From Streptomyces pristinaespiralis (GTDB lineage: Bacteria > Actinomycetota > Actinomycetes > Streptomycetales > Streptomycetaceae): DNA of 64,000 nucleotides. Under the pieces are notes generated by a model that was not told the origin of the DNA, ran no database searches, and was given only the letters and a program-made list of their open reading frames with translations. The stretch's first letter is position 1; each line of letters begins with the position of its first letter. Shown in pieces: positions 25,850-34,547 of this stretch. Position numbers and translations under genes: made by a program. Where the stretch lies: the NCBI RefSeq assembly GCF_001278075.1, contig NZ_CP011340.1, forward strand, positions 3,286,001 through 3,350,000. The letters run 5' to 3'.

Positions 25850-27205
25850 TTAGGCGAGGGCCTCGCGGGCGCGGCGGGCGAGATCGGCGGCGCCGGGCAC
25901 TTTGCGGCGCTGGTAGACCGCGAGGGTGGAGCGGATCGAGGTGATCGCTTTGCGCGTGCGGTCGGAGGTCATGCCTTCCATGAGGACCAGGGCCTGCGTC
26001 CAAGCGGCGACGGCTTCGTCGGCGCGGGCCTGTGCGGCGAGGCTGTCGCCGAGGTCGGCGTGGGTGAGGGCGTGGACGCGCTTGTACTTCGCAGGGTCCC
26101 AGCGGGTGAGGGCGTCGCGGTGCTGCTGCTCGGTACCGATGTGGTCGGCGAGATCGGTCAAGGTGCGGGCGGTGTGGCTGGCCACGGTGCCGGCGGCGGG
26201 GCCGCTCACGTGGGAGTAGCTGGGCTGGGGGCCATCGTCCCGTAGGAGGGCGTCCTCGGCGGCGAGCAGGGCGCGTGCGGCCGACGGGTTCTCGTCGGTG
26301 GCGGCGTAGGCGCGGGCGTGGGTGATGTGGAGGAGCGCCTCGGTCTGGCCGTCGACGTGGCCGAGACCTGTGCGGAGGGCGCCTTCGACGAGGTCGACGC
26401 AGTGGTGGGGCTGCTTGAGGCTGAGGGCCTGATGGGCGAGGGCGCGCATCATCCAGGCGGCGTGGCCGTGGGGGTCGGCTTCGCAGGCGAGTTTGTAGCC
26501 GACCTGGTAGTAGCGCTGGGCGGCGCCTTCCTGGCCGAGGTCGTGGTGTTTCCACCCTGCGAGGTAGGCGAGTTCGGCGACGGCGCCGAAGGCGGCCCGG
26601 CGTAAGGCTTCGCTGGGGAAGCGTCCGCGCAGCATGGGGGCGGCTGTGTCGGCGAGGTACGCGGTGACGGTGGTCAGGCCGTGCCCGCCGCCGAGGCGCT
26701 CGTCAGCGGCGCTGAAGGCCGTGGTGATCTGTCGTACGACGTCCACGTCCTCCGCCCCGACCAGGGATGTGCCAGTGCGGGCGCGGAGCATGCGGGCAGT
26801 GGCTTCGTGGTCGTAACCGAGCGGCATGGCAACGCCGGCGGTAGTGAAGGCCGCAATGGCGAGGAAGCGGCGGCGCTCGACGTCGGCGCGGCCCAGATCG
26901 GTGACGGCGAGGACGGGGTCGGATTCCGCCGGCTCCTCGGCATCACCGACGGGCAGGCCGATCTCGGTGCGGGTGACCGTACGTCCCGCTCGGCGGGACA
27001 GCGCCTCAGCCAGGTACTGACCTACCCGGCCCGACGGGGCGCGGGTGCCGTTCACCCAGTGCGAGATGGCCGACTTGTTGGTCTGGAGGATCTCGCCGTT
27101 CTCGGCAGCGATGCGCCGCACGTCTCTGGCGAGGGCCTCGAAGGTGCAGCCGACCACCGCGATGACGTCGCGCAGACGGGAATTGGGTTCTCTCTGCGCC
27201 GCCAC
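25850..27205 (-). CDS. XRE-family regulator with TPR-like C-terminal domain
   Basis: The 451-residue protein has an N-terminal helix-turn-helix (about 10-75, with ETCG-like turn region NKSAISHWVNGTRAPSG) and a long all-helical C-terminal part (about 130-450) built of Ala-rich TPR-like repeats. Actinobacterial proteins of this plan often sense a peptide or small molecule and control the adjacent operon. It is divergent from the four-gene enzyme operon beginning at 27429 and coupled to the NUDIX gene. ATG/GTG choice is by frame opening at 27205. It is the obvious candidate regulator of the cassette. Confidence 0.87.
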   Translation of the reverse strand: MAAQREPNSRLRDVIAVVGCTFEALARDVRRIAAENGEILQTNKSAISHWVNGTRAPSGRVGQYLAEALSRRAGRTVTRTEIGLPVGDAEEPAESDPVLAVTDLGRADVERRRFLAIAAFTTAGVAMPLGYDHEATARMLRARTGTSLVGAEDVDVVRQITTAFSAADERLGGGHGLTTVTAYLADTAAPMLRGRFPSEALRRAAFGAVAELAYLAGWKHHDLGQEGAAQRYYQVGYKLACEADPHGHAAWMMRALAHQALSLKQPHHCVDLVEGALRTGLGHVDGQTEALLHITHARAYAATDENPSAARALLAAEDALLRDDGPQPSYSHVSGPAAGTVASHTARTLTDLADHIGTEQQHRDALTRWDPAKYKRVHALTHADLGDSLAAQARADEAVAAWTQALVLMEGMTSDRTRKAITSIRSTLAVYQRRKVPGAADLARRAREALA

Positions 27206-27428
27206 GATCGCCTCCGCCCTGGAGCTGTAAACCGCGTATACCGCTTCAACTGCCTTCCACCGTACCCACTGAGCGTGACCACCGGTTCACTTATCAGCAG
27301 CCGCCCGGAACGGCGCGACCGTGATCCAGGCTCCCCCTTGGTCCGGGCGGCACCCCGAAGTTCCGTACGCCCACACCGGGCTCGGGCATTCCTATGCCCG
27401 GACCCGGCCGATCAGAGACGGAGACACG
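27206..27428. promoter_or_regulatory. Divergent control region between the XRE-TPR regulator and the enzyme cassette
   Basis: This 223-bp gap separates two divergent genes and must hold both promoters. Near the regulator end there is a relatively AT-richer stretch (27228-27260) with the repeated word ACCGC around GTATACCGC. No clear -10/-35 pair was found. Confidence 0.45.
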
Positions 27429-28178
27429 GTGACCACCATCGACACCACGGCCATCACGGTCGAGCTGCCCGAGGCGTTCGACCCGCGCTGGAGCCGCCTG
27501 CCCGGCATCCAGGTCGACGGCCGGCGCATCACCCTCGACCCGACCGAGTACTTCTTCCGCTTCGAGTCGAACACGTGGCTCGTCGCCGACTGGGAGCTGG
27601 TCAAGGCCCAGCTCCTCGGTGCGGACGAGACGACCGAGAGCGCGGTCGAGCAGCTCGCGCTCGACTTCATCAAGGCCCACGCCGAGTCCACCTCGGACGC
27701 GGCTCGGGTGCTGTCCACCGCGTACGAGGTGTACGCGTACCTCTTCCGCGACGAGCACCTCGCCGGCCTCGGACTCCCGCAGATCACCGCCAGCCACCTG
27801 CGGATGCTCCGCGAGGCCGCCACGCTCATGGCGCTCAACAAGGTCGAGCTGGACGGGCACATCTCCAACGTCGGCCCGTGCTGGTTCTTCCCCGCCGCCA
27901 CCTCCGTCGTCTTCGACCTGGACGACGAGATGGGCGGGATGCTCGACGAGGTCTACCACGGCGGCTGGTTCAACGAGCACCGTCGCATCGAGTCCATCAA
28001 GGCCCACGCCGCCCTGGGCGGCCGGCTCGTGCACGGCTGCCAGTCCGTGCCGGACCAGACCGGCGGCGTCGTCGCGCCCTACGGTGCCTCGATGGCGAAC
28101 TTCCGTGACGACCTCGCCGCGTTCAAGGCGGGCTGGATCGAGCAGGTCTACGCCCACCGCGTGAACCCCGCCGCGTAA
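27429..28178 (+). CDS. Protein of unknown family, first gene of the enzyme cassette
   Basis: I do not recognise this 249-residue protein. It has no signal peptide or membrane segment. The first third contains the strand-rich stretch RITLDPTEYFFRFESNTW, and the rest is predominantly helical, with VSTAYEVYAYLFRDEHL-type segments and a mid-region NVGPCWFFPA. Two acidic clusters (FDLDDEMGG and AVEQLALDF) could bind metal, but no known catalytic motif is evident. GTG at 27429 follows ACGGAG with 6-nt spacing; an in-frame start at 27321 lacks a site. It lies 76 nt before the phosphotransferase gene and is probably cotranscribed with it. Confidence 0.8.
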   Translation: MTTIDTTAITVELPEAFDPRWSRLPGIQVDGRRITLDPTEYFFRFESNTWLVADWELVKAQLLGADETTESAVEQLALDFIKAHAESTSDAARVLSTAYEVYAYLFRDEHLAGLGLPQITASHLRMLREAATLMALNKVELDGHISNVGPCWFFPAATSVVFDLDDEMGGMLDEVYHGGWFNEHRRIESIKAHAALGGRLVHGCQSVPDQTGGVVAPYGASMANFRDDLAAFKAGWIEQVYAHRVNPAA

Positions 28179-28254
28179 CCCCACCCGATCAGGCTCCGGG
28201 GCGGGCCGGCACCTCTCGCCCGCCCCGGACGCCTCACCCCACTGGAGCCCCCAC

Positions 28255-29166
28255 GTGACCGTGAACCCCAGCGCCGAACTCCTCGACAACCTGCTCACCA
28301 TGGCCAGCCAGACCACCGCCGCGCGGGGGGAGGTGCGCGTGTGGTCCATGTCCGGCGTCGAGCGCGTCACCTTCCCCGACGGCACCACGGCCATCTTCAA
28401 GTACGCCAAGAAGCCGTTCGACAGCGAGGACCAGGCCCTCCGCCTGGCCCACACGCTCGGCGTCCCCGTCCCCCAGGTCCACGCCTCCGCCGTCCTGGAC
28501 GGCTGGCTCGGCATGCTCATGGAGGACCTCGGGCCGTCCGTCCGCGAGGCCGACGACCTCGACGGCGTCGCCGCGGCGGTGGTCCTGCACGGCACCCGTA
28601 CGGCTCCGCCCTTGCCCGTCCTCGACCAGGACCGGCTGCAGACGCTCCCGGCCAGGGCGCTGGAGCACCTCGAACGGCTGCGCAAGGCCGACCGGTGGCA
28701 GGACGCCGACGACGTCGAGGACGCGCTCGACCGTATCGCCAAGGCCGCCAAAGCCCGCTCGGCCGGAGCGACACTGGAACCGTTCGGCTGGGTGCACTCC
28801 GAGTTCCACCCCACCAGCCTCCACATCGGCGAGCGCGGCTGGCGGCTGCTCGACTTCGCCCGCGCCTTCACCGGCCCCGGCCTGCTCGACCTCGCCAGCT
28901 GGCATGGCACCATCGAGCCCCCGCATCCCGTACGCCTGCGCGTCTTCCTGGAGCAGTACGTCACCGCCGGTGGCACCCCCGACGCCCTCGCCCCGCGAGG
29001 CGGACTCACCGCGGAGAACTGGGCCCTGGGTTGGCACCGCATGTGGGCCGTCGAGTGGTTCATGGAGCAGTCCATCCGCTGGATCAACGACCCGGCCACC
29101 GACCCCGCCTACATCAAGGCCGTCCGCCGCCACCTCACCGACGTCCTCCACCTCCTGGAGATCTGA
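28255..29166 (+). CDS. APH-like phosphotransferase with altered catalytic motif
   Basis: The 303-residue protein has the small-molecule kinase (APH/choline kinase) fold. An N-lobe strand pair carries a Lys (TTAIFKYAKKP, about residue 45), the hinge is GMLMEDLG, and the C-lobe has an Asp (RLLDFARAF, about 200). The catalytic loop normally reads H-x-D-x4-N, but here it is HSEFHPTS (about 182-189), with Glu for Asp and Ser for Asn. The protein may therefore be a weak or non-canonical kinase, or a nucleotide-binding pseudo-kinase. GTG at 28255 follows GGAG. Its stop is one base from the methyltransferase start. Aminoglycoside resistance is not supported. Confidence 0.83.
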   Translation: MTVNPSAELLDNLLTMASQTTAARGEVRVWSMSGVERVTFPDGTTAIFKYAKKPFDSEDQALRLAHTLGVPVPQVHASAVLDGWLGMLMEDLGPSVREADDLDGVAAAVVLHGTRTAPPLPVLDQDRLQTLPARALEHLERLRKADRWQDADDVEDALDRIAKAAKARSAGATLEPFGWVHSEFHPTSLHIGERGWRLLDFARAFTGPGLLDLASWHGTIEPPHPVRLRVFLEQYVTAGGTPDALAPRGGLTAENWALGWHRMWAVEWFMEQSIRWINDPATDPAYIKAVRRHLTDVLHLLEI

Positions 29167-29167
29167 C

Positions 29168-29860
29168 GTGCTCGCCCAAGCATCCCCTTGGCACGCCCAC
29201 GCGCTCCAGCGCACCGCCGCTTGGCTCGCCGAACCTCTGGCCGTGCCTGCGCGGATGGAGTGGACCACGAGGCCGGGCCAAGGGCCCGGAGCCGAGATCC
29301 TCGGCCCCGACCTGCGCGGCAAGCGACTCCTGGAACTCGGCTGCGGCCCCGGCCACAACGCCGCGCACCTCGCCACCCGCCACGGCGCCCACGTCACCGG
29401 CGTCGACCTGGTCGGCCTGCAGGTCCGCCGCGCCCGCTCCCACTACGGACGGCTCAACAACCTCACCTTCGTGGCCGGTCACGCGCTGCACTACCTGCAT
29501 GCCTCCGACGAGCGGTTCGACGCGATCTACTCCGTCTTCGGCGCCGTCGGCCTCGTCGCCCCCGAGCTCCTGCTCCCGGCCGTCGCCCATCGCCTCACGC
29601 CCGGCCGGGTGCTCGCCTTCTCCGTCCCTCACCCGCAGCGCGGTGGCCGAAGCCCCTCGGGCGACGACCGGCCTCGCCGCGACCACGTCACCCTCCCCGA
29701 CCGCACCCGGCTCCCCATCGCCCGCTGGGAGTTCGACACCGATCGCTGGGAGAAGCACCTCAGCCAGGCGGGCTTCTGGCTCACCTCGGCCCAGGAGTTC
29801 CACGACCCCCGCATGGGCCACTGGCCCACCACCCTGCTGATCCGCGCCCGCAAGCTCTGA
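29168..29860 (+). CDS. Class I SAM-dependent methyltransferase
   Basis: The 230-residue protein carries a textbook SAM-binding motif I (LLELGCGPGHNAAHLA, about 56-71) followed by the acidic strand end VTGVDLV, and the motif around RFDAIYSVFGAVG. The substrate is unknown. GTG at 29168 follows the phosphotransferase stop by a single base, so translation is coupled. An Arg/Asp-rich stretch (about 160-175) lies between the core and the C-terminal strands. The gene context with a kinase-like protein, a HAD phosphatase and a NUDIX hydrolase suggests modification of a nucleotide, RNA end or small metabolite. Confidence 0.9.
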   Translation: MLAQASPWHAHALQRTAAWLAEPLAVPARMEWTTRPGQGPGAEILGPDLRGKRLLELGCGPGHNAAHLATRHGAHVTGVDLVGLQVRRARSHYGRLNNLTFVAGHALHYLHASDERFDAIYSVFGAVGLVAPELLLPAVAHRLTPGRVLAFSVPHPQRGGRSPSGDDRPRRDHVTLPDRTRLPIARWEFDTDRWEKHLSQAGFWLTSAQEFHDPRMGHWPTTLLIRARKL

Positions 29861-29894
29861 CCAGCCATTCGCCCCGGCTTCCCCGGAGGAACCG

Positions 29895-30440
29895 ATGCGC
29901 CCGCCCTACCTGCTCCTCGACATCGACGGCGTCCTCATACCCTTCCCCGACACGGACGGCTCGACTCCGGCCACGCACACCCGCCACGACGTCGTCCCCG
30001 CCGGCCGCAGCGCCGCCAACCCAGTCACCGTCTGGCTCAACCCCGACCACGGCCGCCTGCTCATGGACGTCATCCGCACCGGCCTGGTCACCCCGGTCTG
30101 GTGCACCAGCTGGCGCCAGGACGCCACCACCCTCATCGGCCCCCTTCTTGACCTCCCGGCCCTGCCGTACATCGACCTGCCGCGTCCCCAGATCACCACT
30201 AGCCACCCCAACGGCTACCTCTGGAAGCGCGACCACGTCGATGCCTGGCTCGGCGACGCCCCCGCCGTCTGGATCGACGACGACTTCACCACCCTCGACC
30301 ACACCTGGGCAGCGGAGCGCAATGTCAAGGGAACGGCGACGCTCCTCGTTCAACCCGCCCCGCACCTCGGGCTGCAGCCCGAGCACCTGATTGAGGTCAC
30401 GACGTGGGTCTCGCAGTTACCCACGGCCCGCGCTGCATGA
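29895..30440 (+). CDS. HAD-family phosphatase of the RNA-repair-associated type
   Basis: The 181-residue protein starts with the HAD motif I ([11 protein letters not shown], residues 6-16) holding the nucleophilic and acid/base Asp residues. It continues with [13 protein letters not shown], a Trp-rich WCTSWRQDA segment, and the C-terminal [10 protein letters not shown] acidic motif. This arrangement matches the short HAD domains known from multi-domain RNA repair proteins and is common as a stand-alone gene in Streptomyces. It would hydrolyse a phosphate monoester, possibly on a nucleic acid end. ATG at 29895 follows CCGGAGGAACCG. It closes the cassette and is followed at once by a strong hairpin. 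Confidence 0.85.
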   Translation: MRPPYLLLDIDGVLIPFPDTDGSTPATHTRHDVVPAGRSAANPVTVWLNPDHGRLLMDVIRTGLVTPVWCTSWRQDATTLIGPLLDLPALPYIDLPRPQITTSHPNGYLWKRDHVDAWLGDAPAVWIDDDFTTLDHTWAAERNVKGTATLLVQPAPHLGLQPEHLIEVTTWVSQLPTARAA

Positions 30441-30443
30441 GGA

Positions 30444-30480
30444 CTGGTGCCCTCGCTGCCAAGAGCAGCGAGGGCACCAG
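30444..30480 (+). terminator. Strong hairpin ending the enzyme cassette
   Basis: CTGGTGCCCTCGCTGC and GCAGCGAGGGCACCAG form a perfect 16-bp stem with a 5-nt loop, beginning 3 nt after the HAD stop. The following 228 bp to the next gene hold nothing I can name. Confidence 0.92.
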
Positions 30481-30708
30481 AGTGCGCTGTGGGCCCTGCC
30501 TGCCTGTTATGGGACCAGCGAAACGGCCAGGGCTCTTCGTTCCATTCGGGGCGCCACTCAACGGCGTGGGGATTTTCGACGAGCGTCACGCGGCGTTGGC
30601 TGGAGCCGCCTGCTAAGGCTTGTCCCCGGTCGATCTCTGAGACAGCGGCGCGTGATCCCCCGTGAATCTCGTTGTAGAAGGGCTCGTCGAATGAGGTAGA
30701 AGGGCAGC

Positions 30709-31182
30709 ATGGATACTGCCGTACTTGAACAGATGCTGGACGAGACCTTCGATCACGCGGTCGTGCACCACGGATACACCAACTACATGCGTGACTACGA
30801 GGTCGTCGTCTATGCAACGGCTGATCCCCGTACCGGCATTGCGCCGGCCCACCTCCGGCATCTCTTTCGGTACTGCGTTGAGGCGCGGTGCGAGACGTCA
30901 GTGCCGGCGGAGACGTGGCGGGTCTCTTTGGACGACCGGCTCATCGACCATGAAACCGGTGTCGATCTTGACGGATACGTCTGGGGGGTGAAGTGGCATG
31001 ACCTGTATCCGGGAGCCAAGCTTCTGCCTGAGTCGGAGGCGACCCGCCGCTGGTCGAAGGCCGTCGGGATCGACTTCCACGAGGTACGCATCGAGACGAA
31101 CGCGCATAACCTGACCTTGATTTTCTCTGACCTTCAGGTCAGCGAAGTCCCGGTTGGATACGCACCCTTCGTCGCCGAGTAG
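30709..31182 (+). CDS. YxiG-like small cytoplasmic protein
   Basis: The 157-residue protein resembles a family found widely in Streptomyces and annotated as YxiG-like. It shows the conserved pattern [19 protein letters not shown] near the start, [11 protein letters not shown] in the middle and [10 protein letters not shown] in the core. It is soluble, with no signal peptide. Function is unknown; in some bacteria related proteins lie near toxin-immunity loci, but no toxin is visible here. ATG at 30709 has GAAGGG just upstream. It stands alone on the element between two hairpin-bounded units. Confidence 0.65.
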   Translation: MDTAVLEQMLDETFDHAVVHHGYTNYMRDYEVVVYATADPRTGIAPAHLRHLFRYCVEARCETSVPAETWRVSLDDRLIDHETGVDLDGYVWGVKWHDLYPGAKLLPESEATRRWSKAVGIDFHEVRIETNAHNLTLIFSDLQVSEVPVGYAPFVAE

Positions 31183-31295
31183 GGATCAGGGGTCGTGTGA
31201 TCACGCGACCGGCGGGTGTTCGGATCGCTCAGACCCTGGCCAATGAGCCCGTCCCACAGCCCGTACCGAGTGCTTTCTGCGGCAGGATGACGCTC

Positions 31296-31877
31296 ATGGA
31301 TCAGGGGGTGGCGGCCGTCATAGCGGCCGGAGTAGCGGGTGTCGTCGGTGTGACCGGCAGTCTGATCGGCATGCGGATGGGGCGCCGGCAGGTGAGCGAC
31401 CAGGCACAGGTCGAGCATGAGCAGTGGCTCCGCGGGCAGCGGCAGGAGGCGTACATCGCTGTCCTGGATGTCTGGGACACGGCCGTGAAGGGCCTTCGAC
31501 GGATGGTCGAGGAAGAAGCCGAGAACCAAGTCCTCGGGACTCGCTATGAGGAAGAGCGCGACGGCCACGAGCGGGACGTCTGGAGCGATCTTGGCGAACG
31601 GGTCTGTGCGGAGGTTGATGACCTCAGCGTCGACGCCTTCAAGGTGCTGGAGCGGGTGCAGGTCCTCGGCCCCGAGTCCGTCGACAAGACGGCGATCAAC
31701 TTGGAAGATGCCCTGCACTTCATGTGTGGTGCGATACGCGCCAGAACGGGCACGCGAGAGTGGCCGGACTACGCCGGCTTCTCAGAAGCCGTCCGGGTAA
31801 CGACCAACGCACGCCAGGACTTCATGAGCGCCTCGCGGTCCGTTCTTCGCTCCGCGCCGCGTCCCGGGAAGCGATAG
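31296..31877 (+). CDS. Single-pass membrane-anchored protein of unknown function
   Basis: The 193-residue protein starts with one hydrophobic helix (VAAVIAAGVAGVVGVTGSLIGM, residues 5-26 approximately), then a basic stretch and a soluble, highly charged, helical domain facing the cytoplasm. Similar proteins with a short N-terminal anchor and helical body are common in Streptomyces with no known function. ATG at 31296 is preferred; an ATG at 31287 abuts the AGG ribosome site. The 272-bp gap that follows contains only the relaxase-side hairpin. Confidence 0.7.
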   Translation: MDQGVAAVIAAGVAGVVGVTGSLIGMRMGRRQVSDQAQVEHEQWLRGQRQEAYIAVLDVWDTAVKGLRRMVEEEAENQVLGTRYEEERDGHERDVWSDLGERVCAEVDDLSVDAFKVLERVQVLGPESVDKTAINLEDALHFMCGAIRARTGTREWPDYAGFSEAVRVTTNARQDFMSASRSVLRSAPRPGKR

Positions 31878-32100
31878 CCACCAGTTATTGGACTGTCAGC
31901 CCTGCACCTGACGGTCTCTATCTCTGCGCGGCCATGGCCGTCACGGCTCGTCGGACGACCTGGGGCTGCTCCTGATGCGGGATCGACGATCCGGTGACGG
32001 TGCCCTCGGGTGCGCACAGTGCAGCGGATTCCGGACCGGCACCGCACCTGGGGCAGGTACCTGGACAAGGCAGACTCGTCCACCCGTTCAGTTTCTGAAC

Positions 32101-32143
32101 GATCAGATGCCCTCGCCACTACGCATCGCGAGGGCATCTGATC
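32101..32143 (-). terminator. Hairpin downstream of the relaxase gene
   Basis: GATCAGATGCCCTCG and CGAGGGCATCTGATC form a perfect 15-bp stem with a 13-nt loop, 6 nt beyond the relaxase stop on the minus strand. It may also end leftward or rightward transcripts of the neighbouring unit. It shares the word TGCCCTCG with the hairpin at 30444. Confidence 0.88.
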
Positions 32144-32149
32144 GGGGCG

Positions 32150-33847
32150 TCAGCGGTGTCGACTGCGCTCTTCGGGCCTCGTGGCCACTGGTGTGACCGG
32201 AGGATGCGGCGTGGCAGACCTGGCCGATGTGCCGCTGATGGTGCTTTGCCTGCGAGCGGCTTGTGCCCGCCGGTTCGGTTGAGCGGTGATGCGCCAGTTG
32301 AGGACCTCGGCGGGGTGCTCGGCGCTGTCGAGTTCTCGCTGGGTGCCCACTTCGGCCAGGAGGCGTTGGGGGTTGTGGCCGGCGGTCTCCGCGTGGGCGA
32401 GGGTGGTGGTCAGGGCGGTCCAAGTGGGGTCGGCGAGGATTCGGTCGGCGTGGTCGGGGAGGGCCGCGCGAACGTCTTGCTCGTAGCGGCTGGCGGTTGT
32501 GGCTCGTGGTGCGCGGTGGGTTAGGTCCGCCAGGACGGGTGTGGCGGCCTGTTGGTAGCCCGCCTGGAGGTGGCGGAAGGCTTCTTCGGCCGCTGCGGCC
32601 TGCTGTTCGTGGCCGCGTTGCTCGTGCCACTTGGCGGCGGCGCGGGCCAGGTGCATGGTGGCGAAGAGCAGGGCGATGGCGAGTCCGCCTGGCTCGTTGG
32701 AGGCGTAGGAGAGTTCCTTGGCGGCCTTGCGCAGGGCGGTGGCGGCCTGGTGGTCGGCGCGGGTGGCGGAGCGGCGGGCGCGGTTGAACGCCATCGCCGC
32801 CGCCCGCAGTTCTGCCCGGTGAGGGCCGGTCGTGGCGCTGGCGATGTTGTGCAGGGCGTCGCCGAAGGCGGCCAGGTGGCCCTGGGCGGTGGCATCGTCG
32901 CCGGAGTCGAGGACGGTGCGTGCCGTGTCTATGGCGGTGGTGGTATGCCGCCATGGGTCGGCGGGGTCCGCCACATACCGCGGGCGGTCGGCTACCTCCT
33001 GGTCAAGGAGGCGTTCGCGTAGGCGGTTGATGGAGAGGTCGGGGGCAAGTTTCGAGCCGCCGTACCAGACGGGCTCGTCGGCCGCGTTGGTGTCGCCAGG
33101 TGCGGCGAGGCTGTAGCCGATCACGTCGCCGGTCTCGGGGCCGAGGCGTGTTTTGACCTTGATGCCGAGGGACTGCAGCACGGTGAAGTAGTCGGCTTCA
33201 TTGCGTACGGCGGCGGCGACCGCGTACGCCTGCTCGCGCAGCCACTGCCGTGCCGTGGCCGTCTGGCCCTGGCGCTCGGCCTTGGCACGTTCGGCGCCGG
33301 TGGGAACGCGGGGCGCGGTAAGGTCGCCGGACTTCAGGCGGCGCAGGCCGAACTCGGCTTCGATCTTGCGGCATTCGGCTTGGGCGCGCTGTCCGTCGTG
33401 GTGGGTGCGCGGGCGGCGTCCGTCGGCGCGGACGGTGGTGGCCATGATGTGGATGTGGTCGTCGGCGTGGCGTATCGCGATCCATCGGCATGCCTTGTCG
33501 TCGCCTTCGGGGGCGATGCCGGTGGCGTGAACGATGCGGCGGGCGACCTCTGCCCACTCGGTGTCGGTGAGGTAGCGGTCGCCGGGCGCGGTGCGGACCG
33601 GGCAGTGCCAGACGTGCTGGGGTGGTTTCTTGCCGCCCAGTTCGCGGGTGCGCAGGTCGACGTGGTGGTCGAGGCGCTTGGCGAGCTGGGTGTAGGTGGC
33701 TGCCGGGTTGCGGCCGGGGTCGGGGGCGCCGGCCATGTCCCAGGCGGCGACTACGTGCGGGTCGGTGTGTTCGTCGCGGCGGCCGGGGCCGAAGAGGTAG
33801 ACGATCAGTCCGCGGGTGTCGGAGCCGGTGGAGACGTCAGGAACCAT
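32150..33847 (-). CDS. MobA/VirD2-type relaxase
   Basis: The 565-residue protein has an N-terminal relaxase domain (about 10-200). A three-His metal motif appears as RHADDHIHIMATTVR (about 125), preceded by candidate Tyr residues (such as TYTQLAKRL, about 50) that could attack DNA. The C-terminal half is helical and Ala/Arg-rich without a recognisable helicase or primase. Relaxases nick oriT and pilot the single strand into a recipient cell. ATG at 33847 overlaps the mobC-like gene by 11 nt. With no translocase gene on the element, this enzyme would depend on a helper conjugation system. Confidence 0.9.
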   Translation of the reverse strand: MVPDVSTGSDTRGLIVYLFGPGRRDEHTDPHVVAAWDMAGAPDPGRNPAATYTQLAKRLDHHVDLRTRELGGKKPPQHVWHCPVRTAPGDRYLTDTEWAEVARRIVHATGIAPEGDDKACRWIAIRHADDHIHIMATTVRADGRRPRTHHDGQRAQAECRKIEAEFGLRRLKSGDLTAPRVPTGAERAKAERQGQTATARQWLREQAYAVAAAVRNEADYFTVLQSLGIKVKTRLGPETGDVIGYSLAAPGDTNAADEPVWYGGSKLAPDLSINRLRERLLDQEVADRPRYVADPADPWRHTTTAIDTARTVLDSGDDATAQGHLAAFGDALHNIASATTGPHRAELRAAAMAFNRARRSATRADHQAATALRKAAKELSYASNEPGGLAIALLFATMHLARAAAKWHEQRGHEQQAAAAEEAFRHLQAGYQQAATPVLADLTHRAPRATTASRYEQDVRAALPDHADRILADPTWTALTTTLAHAETAGHNPQRLLAEVGTQRELDSAEHPAEVLNWRITAQPNRRAQAARRQSTISGTSARSATPHPPVTPVATRPEERSRHR

Positions 33848-34547
33848 GCGCGATGCCCTTCGTCAGGAGCTGGTCGATCAGCTGGTAGCTGCTCTCGGCT
33901 GCTTGCTCGACGCGGTCCAGCACCGCCTCGGCACGCTCGGGTACCGTTCCTCGGTGGATGGCTGCGGTGATCTGGTTGAGGTTGCCGCCGATGCGGTTCA
34001 GCGCGACCGTGTGTGCCTCGACGGCCTCGATCAGCGGGCGGATGGGATCGTCTTCCGGGCTGCTGACCAGTCCTGCCTTGCCGAGGGCGACGGCGAGTGC
34101 GGCGTCCCCGACGAATCCGGCGAACTTCTGACCGCGCTGATGAGCGGCGGCGCTGATCACGCTCACAGCTGTCCGCGTGAAGCGGATGGTCTTCTCCTGG
34201 TCGCGCTTCTCCACGGTGCGCTTGCGGTTCATCAGCGCGGGCAGGACGGGGGCATCGAGGTCCCGCCAGGAGGGCTGCTCGACGGGTGGTTGGACATCGG
34301 TCGGCGGCTGAGTGCTCGGGGCGACGGAGTCGGCTGCGGGCGGGCAACTGGTCTCGGCTACACCCTCCTCCGGCTCGGGCGCCCCCTGGCGCTCGGCCTT
34401 CTCCTCCGCCACCCCTGGGGCGGGGGCAAGCGCGGACGAAGCCTCGTTAGAGGCTCGTTCGCTCCAGCTTGCTGCTGATCGGCGGGTCAGGCCGAAGAAT
34501 CCCCTGCGGCGGCGGGTGGGGGCGCTGTCGGTGCTGGTCTCGGGCAT
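33837..34547 (-). CDS. MobC-like relaxosome accessory protein
   Basis: The 236-residue protein has a low-complexity N-terminal half (Pro/Glu/Ala) and a C-terminal mobilisation domain (about 110-225). The signature LNRIGGNLNQITAAIHRG lies near residue 180, followed by a helix rich in Arg and Glu. MobC proteins bind oriT and help the relaxase open the DNA. It overlaps the relaxase gene and precedes it, the usual order. The N-terminal extension is longer than in typical MobC proteins. ATG at 34547 opens the frame; the 180-bp region upstream is the best candidate for oriT. Confidence 0.9.
   Translation of the reverse strand: MPETSTDSAPTRRRRGFFGLTRRSAASWSERASNEASSALAPAPGVAEEKAERQGAPEPEEGVAETSCPPAADSVAPSTQPPTDVQPPVEQPSWRDLDAPVLPALMNRKRTVEKRDQEKTIRFTRTAVSVISAAAHQRGQKFAGFVGDAALAVALGKAGLVSSPEDDPIRPLIEAVEAHTVALNRIGGNLNQITAAIHRGTVPERAEAVLDRVEQAAESSYQLIDQLLTKGIAHGS

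Noticed and set aside
28255..29166. Aminoglycoside resistance gene
   Set aside because: The fold is APH-like but the catalytic loop is altered and the neighbours are not resistance genes.
30350..30817. Minus-strand frame across the terminator hairpin
   Set aside because: It runs through a strong hairpin and two genes on the opposite strand and has no domain.
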